Origin: Enterobacteriaceae bacterium UBA2655
GTDB taxonomy: Bacteria; Pseudomonadota; Gammaproteobacteria; Enterobacterales; Enterobacteriaceae
Reading direction: 5' to 3'
Length of the DNA: 9,530 nt
Assembly: GCA_002359495.1 (NCBI GenBank)
Contig: DENB01000112.1
Location: 1-9,530 of the forward strand
Both the position numbers and the translations under genes were made by a program. Under the pieces are notes generated by a model. That model was not told the origin of the DNA, ran no database searches, and saw only the letters and a list, made by a program, of their open reading frames with translations. Of the stretch, positions 6,338-9,530 are shown piece by piece (within the stretch, counting starts at the first letter, position 1; each line of letters starts with the position of its first letter).

Positions 6338-8380
6338 TTATCCCTGGATGCCGTAATGTTCCAGCATCGCGTCAAGCTGCGGCTCGCGGCCGCGGAAACG
6401 TTTGAACAGCTCCATCGGCTCTTCCGCGCCGCCGCGCGTCAGAATATTGTCGAGGAACGATTGGCCGGTTTCCCGATTGAAAATACCCTCTTCCTCGAAG
6501 CGCGAATAAGCATCCGCAGCCAGCACGTCGGCCCAGAGGTAGCTGTAGTAGCCTGCCGCATAGCCGCCAGCGAAGATATGGCTGAAGGCGTGCGGGAAAC
6601 GGCCCCACTCCGGGCTTGGCACGACCGCCACCAATTTTTTTACTTCGCGCAGGGTTTCAAGAATCTGCGCGCCTTTAGCCGGATCGAACTCGGTATGCAG
6701 ACGGAAGTCGAACAGGCCGAACTCCAGCTGACGCAGGATAAACAGCGCCGCCTGGTAGTTTTTCGCCGCTAGCATTTTATCCAGCAGTTCTTTCGGCAAC
6801 GGCTCGCCGGTTTCGAAGTGGCCGGAAATAAAGGCCAGCGCCTCCGGTTCCCAGCACCAGTTCTCCATAAACTGGCTCGGCAGCTCAACCGCATCCCACG
6901 GCACGCCGCTGATGCCGGAGACGCCGGGGATTTCCACGCGCGTCAGCATATGATGCAGCCCGTGACCGAACTCATGGAACAGCGTAGTCACTTCGTCATG
7001 GGTGAACAGCGCCGGTTTACCCTGCACCGGGCGGTTAAAGTTACAGGTGAGGTAGGCCACCGGTTTTTGCAGGCTGCCATCCGCCCTGCGCATCATGCCG
7101 ACGCAGTCGTCCATCCAGGCCCCGCCGCGCTTGTTTTCACGCGCATAGAGGTCGAGATAGAAGCTGCCGCGCAGCTCGCCGTTTTCGTCGAACAGATCGA
7201 AAAAGCGCACGTCGGGGTGCCAGACGTCGACGTCGGTGCGCTCCTGCGCCGTGATGCCGTAAATACGTTTCACCACTTCAAACAGGCCGTTTACCGCGCG
7301 CGTTTCCGGGAAGTAGGGACGCAGCTGCTCGTCACTGATGGTATAGAGATGCTGTTTCTGCTTCTCGCCGTAGTAAGTGAGATCCCAGGGCTTCAGCTCA
7401 TCGAGGCCGTAATGCTCTTTGGCGAAGGCGCGCAGCTGGGCCAGCTCTTTTTCGCCTTGCGGACGGGCGCGCTTCGCCAGATCGTTCAGGAAGTCGATTA
7501 CCTGAGACGGGCTTTGCGCCATTTTGGTGGCGAGCGATTTGTGCGCGTAGGAGTCGAAGCCGAGCAGCTCCGCCAGCTCGTGACGCAGCGCCAGTTCTTC
7601 CGCCATGATTGGGCCGTTATCCCATTTGCCTGCGTTCGGTCCCTGATCGGAAGCGCGCGTCGAGTAAGCGCGATACATCTCTTCGCGCAGCGCCTGGTTG
7701 TCGCAGTAAGTCATTACCGGCAGATAGCTCGGGATATCCAGCGTCAGCAGCCAGCCCTGTTGCTCTTTGGCTTCCGCCTGCGCTTTAGCTGCGGCCAGCG
7801 CGCTTTCCGGCATGCCCGCCAGTTCGCTCTCGTCGGCGATGAGTTTGCTCCAGCCCATGGTGGCGTCGAGCACGTTGTTGCTGTAAGTCGAACCCAGTTC
7901 GGAGAGGCGCGCGGCGATTTCGCCATAGCGTTTCTGTTTCTCCTGCGGCAGGCCGATGCCGGAGAGTTTGAAATCGCGCAGCGCGTTATCCACGGCTTTT
8001 TTCTGCGCCAGGTCGAGTCCGGCGTAGTGTTCGCCCTCTTTCAGAGCGAGGTAAGCCTGATAAAGCCCTTCATGCTGGCCGACCCAGGTGCTGTATTCTG
8101 ACAGCAGCGGCAGTGTCTGCTCGTAGGCCTGACGCAGTTCCGGGCTGTTTTTCACGGAGTTCAGATGGCTGACGGGCGAAAAGAGGCGGCCAAGCCGATC
8201 GTCCACTTCCGCCAGCGGCTGACAAAGATTATCCCAGGTGTAGGGTGCGCCTTGCGCCACCACCTTTTCCACCGTCGCGCGACAGTCGTTCAGCGCTTCA
8301 GTAACTGCGGGAACCACATGTTCAGGCTTAATGGCGGAAAACGGCGGCAGCGTAAAGGGAGTGAGTAAGGGATTGGTCAT
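6338..8380 (-). CDS. prlC: Oligopeptidase A (M3 family zinc metallopeptidase)
   Basis: A 680-residue cytoplasmic zinc peptidase, the same length as E. coli PrlC/OpdA. It cleaves short peptides, including freed signal peptides of lipoproteins; prlC mutations suppress signal-sequence export defects. The zinc site HEFGH is at 469-473 (ligands H469 and H473, catalytic E470), and the third ligand is E499 in [12 protein letters not shown]. The N-terminal helical half opens [15 protein letters not shown]. The C-terminal half includes [22 protein letters not shown], a substrate-site region typical of M3 enzymes (longest run given in two parts: [22 protein letters not shown]). ATG 8378-8380 is preceded by AAGGA at 7 nt. 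It is the first gene of an operon with rsmJ. The upstream region shows a sigma-70 promoter and a heat-shock-like -10. Confidence 0.98.
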   Translation of the reverse strand: MTNPLLTPFTLPPFSAIKPEHVVPAVTEALNDCRATVEKVVAQGAPYTWDNLCQPLAEVDDRLGRLFSPVSHLNSVKNSPELRQAYEQTLPLLSEYSTWVGQHEGLYQAYLALKEGEHYAGLDLAQKKAVDNALRDFKLSGIGLPQEKQKRYGEIAARLSELGSTYSNNVLDATMGWSKLIADESELAGMPESALAAAKAQAEAKEQQGWLLTLDIPSYLPVMTYCDNQALREEMYRAYSTRASDQGPNAGKWDNGPIMAEELALRHELAELLGFDSYAHKSLATKMAQSPSQVIDFLNDLAKRARPQGEKELAQLRAFAKEHYGLDELKPWDLTYYGEKQKQHLYTISDEQLRPYFPETRAVNGLFEVVKRIYGITAQERTDVDVWHPDVRFFDLFDENGELRGSFYLDLYARENKRGGAWMDDCVGMMRRADGSLQKPVAYLTCNFNRPVQGKPALFTHDEVTTLFHEFGHGLHHMLTRVEIPGVSGISGVPWDAVELPSQFMENWCWEPEALAFISGHFETGEPLPKELLDKMLAAKNYQAALFILRQLEFGLFDFRLHTEFDPAKGAQILETLREVKKLVAVVPSPEWGRFPHAFSHIFAGGYAAGYYSYLWADVLAADAYSRFEEEGIFNRETGQSFLDNILTRGGAEEPMELFKRFRGREPQLDAMLEHYGIQG

Positions 8381-8400
8381 AGCGCAGTCCTTTTATCATT

Positions 8401-8408
8401 GTATGGGG
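8401..8408 (-). promoter_or_regulatory. Possible sigma-32 (heat-shock) -10 element of prlC
   Basis: CCCCATAC on the minus strand fits the heat-shock -10 consensus CCCCATnT except at its last base. prlC is heat-inducible in E. coli. I see no good CTTGAAA -35 upstream, and the implied leader would be only about 14 nt. Confidence 0.3.
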
Positions 8409-8447
8409 CGCGAGTGAACGCGCAGAGCAAAACAGGCTGTATCCAAC

Positions 8448-8476
8448 ATTATTTTATCAGCATCACGCGCGGTCAA
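8448..8476 (-). promoter_or_regulatory. Sigma-70 promoter of prlC-rsmJ
   Basis: On the minus strand, TTGACC (8471-8476; five of six) is followed by a 17-nt spacer and AATAAT (8448-8453; five of six). This is the best-formed promoter in the window and predicts a leader of about 60 nt before the prlC ATG. Confidence 0.65.
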
Positions 8477-8599
8477 TCGGCATTTTGCCCGATGCCGACG
8501 CGTCGCCTTTGCGATGTGGATTTAGCGCCCAGCCTGAAAAAGCTGATCCTGCACTCTACTTTGCGTACGGGCATGAAAGCAAATCGAACCCGCCTGCGC

Positions 8600-8628
8600 A
8601 AAAAAAGAGGCCAGCGATGCTGGCCCCT
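8600..8628 (-). terminator. Terminator of the FKBP-like gene
   Basis: On the minus strand, AGGGGCCAGC, loop ATC, GCTGGCCTCT forms a ten-pair stem with one G-U pair, followed by seven T (8600-8606). It begins 6 nt after the TAA of the gene ending at 8635. Confidence 0.93.
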
Positions 8629-8634
8629 AAGTCG

Positions 8635-9530
8635 TTATTTTACCGAGAGTTGATAATGAATCACTTCATAAGGCGGGACCCAGCCGGGCAAAGGTTCGCG
8701 TTCGAAAATATCCTGCGCCAGCGCCCATCCTTCGATCTCGCCGCCCTTGCCGGTCAGGGATAAGGCTTCATACAGCAAAGGCGGAAGATTCTGATCGAAA
8801 GCGAGGTGCTCATCGGAGAAGGCGTTGATCACTTTGCCATCCAGGGCCGTGACTTTTACCGTGACCGCCACCGTCTCATTGGCCTTGAGCCGCGTTTTTA
8901 CCGATTTTAGCGCGAACCAGGCGATGCCCTCGTTCTGTTTCAGCGGTTTACGGTTGCCGATTTTTTCTTTCAGCTTCCCGTAACCTTTGCCGATCAGCAT
9001 GTTCATGCCCTGATTCACTTTCTCGTCCAGCTTTCTGTAACGCGCCTCCATCTCCTTGTCGCCGATCGCCGACTGTCCGTCGCTAAGCCGGGTCGTGAGA
9101 CCCGCGTTCAACGAATCCGACAAGATATTGACGCCCGCGTCTTTTATGATTTTGATTTGCGTGCCGACGTTGGTGGCAAGGAACTGGCCAAGCGCGTAGC
9201 TATCGCGTTCGGCTTCGGTTTTCGGGAGGGGGAACGAGAGAGGCGATCCGGACTTAACGGCCTGGCTGACATCCTGAGCAAGCGCTTTGCCGCTGCTCGC
9301 CAGCTGCGTCAGCTGGGCCAGTTCTTTGTCAAGTTTATCCGCTCGCTGACGCTGCTTTTCATACTCCTGCTGCGACTGCTGATATTGCTGCTGCAACGCC
9401 GCCAGCTGAGACTGCAGCTGTTTCTGCTCGTCGGATGGCGTCGGCGCTTTGACGCTGGCGTTCTGCTTCTCCTGCTGCAACTGCGCCAGCTGTTTCTCTG
9501 TGGTGTCCAGCTTCGCCTGCAAACCCTGAA
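8635..9530 (-). CDS. Coiled-coil protein with FKBP N-terminal-like and degenerate FKBP domains, 5' end outside window
   Basis: The last 297 residues are visible and the frame stays open to the window edge, so the start is missing. About the first 75 visible residues are a Gln-rich coiled coil with heptad leucines (QLAQLQQEK, QLQSQLAALQQQYQQ, KLDKELAQLTQLA). The middle (about 100-190) resembles the dimerising domain N-terminal to FKBP isomerases, with YALGQFLATNV comparable to YALGASLGRYM of FkpA. The last 90 or so residues keep an FKBP-like strand pattern (VAVTVKVTALDGKVI near its start, VIHYQLSVK at its end). They lack the usual FD and IPGW active-site signatures, so isomerase activity is doubtful. 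E. coli has rlmJ beside prlC, not this gene. The gene looks monocistronic at its 3' end. A periplasmic or envelope location is possible but no signal peptide can be seen here. Family call moderate; function unknown. Confidence 0.7.
   Translation of the reverse strand, partial: QGLQAKLDTTEKQLAQLQQEKQNASVKAPTPSDEQKQLQSQLAALQQQYQQSQQEYEKQRQRADKLDKELAQLTQLASSGKALAQDVSQAVKSGSPLSFPLPKTEAERDSYALGQFLATNVGTQIKIIKDAGVNILSDSLNAGLTTRLSDGQSAIGDKEMEARYRKLDEKVNQGMNMLIGKGYGKLKEKIGNRKPLKQNEGIAWFALKSVKTRLKANETVAVTVKVTALDGKVINAFSDEHLAFDQNLPPLLYEALSLTGKGGEIEGWALAQDIFEREPLPGWVPPYEVIHYQLSVK

Noticed and set aside
6818..8101. 427-codon plus-strand open frame opposite prlC
   Set aside because: Antisense shadow of a fully conserved gene; no ribosome site and no recognisable domain.
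1..9530. Search for mobile elements, CRISPR repeats, tRNA/rRNA genes, phage or defence genes
   Set aside because: None seen. Gene order and content are typical of an enterobacterial core region, and nothing in base composition or gene structure marks an inserted island apart from the lineage-specific genes at both ends.

Overview
This window is a chromosomal housekeeping segment from a member of the Enterobacterales. The yhiN - pitA - uspB/uspA - rsmJ - prlC order matches the Escherichia coli chromosome, and the proteins are nearly collinear with their E. coli counterparts as I remember them. Three departures from the E. coli layout suggest an Erwiniaceae-type genome (Pantoea/Mixta/Erwinia-like), an inference made without a database search. 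dtpB is absent between uspA and rsmJ, a chemoreceptor gene lies downstream of yhiN, and an FKBP-like gene sits next to prlC.

Layout, left to right. 1-1122 (minus): the N-terminal two thirds of a transmembrane methyl-accepting chemotaxis protein, cut by the window edge inside the signalling hairpin tip. 1123-1338: its promoter region, with a 7-bp tandem repeat and a possible flagellar sigma-28 element, then the yhiN terminator. 1339-2523 (minus): yhiN/rdsA, a flavoprotein. 2524-2763: divergent promoter region. 2764-4266 (plus): pitA, a low-affinity phosphate/metal symporter, convergent with uspB (4311-4646, minus) across a shared bidirectional terminator. 4647-5077: a 431-bp divergent region holding two dyads, the uspA promoter and a leader hairpin. 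5078-5515 (plus): uspA, convergent with rsmJ across another bidirectional terminator. 5574-6329 and 6338-8380 (minus): rsmJ and prlC, an apparent two-gene operon transcribed prlC first, with an 8-nt gap. 8381-8634: the prlC promoter region and the terminator of the next gene. 8635-9530 (minus): the C-terminal part of a coiled-coil plus FKBP-like protein that runs off the right edge.

The genes do not form one pathway. They combine stress response (uspA, uspB, probably prlC), ribosomal RNA modification (rsmJ, probably yhiN), phosphate uptake (pitA), peptide turnover (prlC) and chemotaxis. Neighbouring genes tend to share terminators whose hairpins abut or overlap stop codons. I found no CRISPR array, insertion sequence, phage gene, tRNA or defence system. 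The most unusual items are the degenerate FKBP-like protein, the repeat-containing chemoreceptor promoter and the dyads between uspB and uspA.
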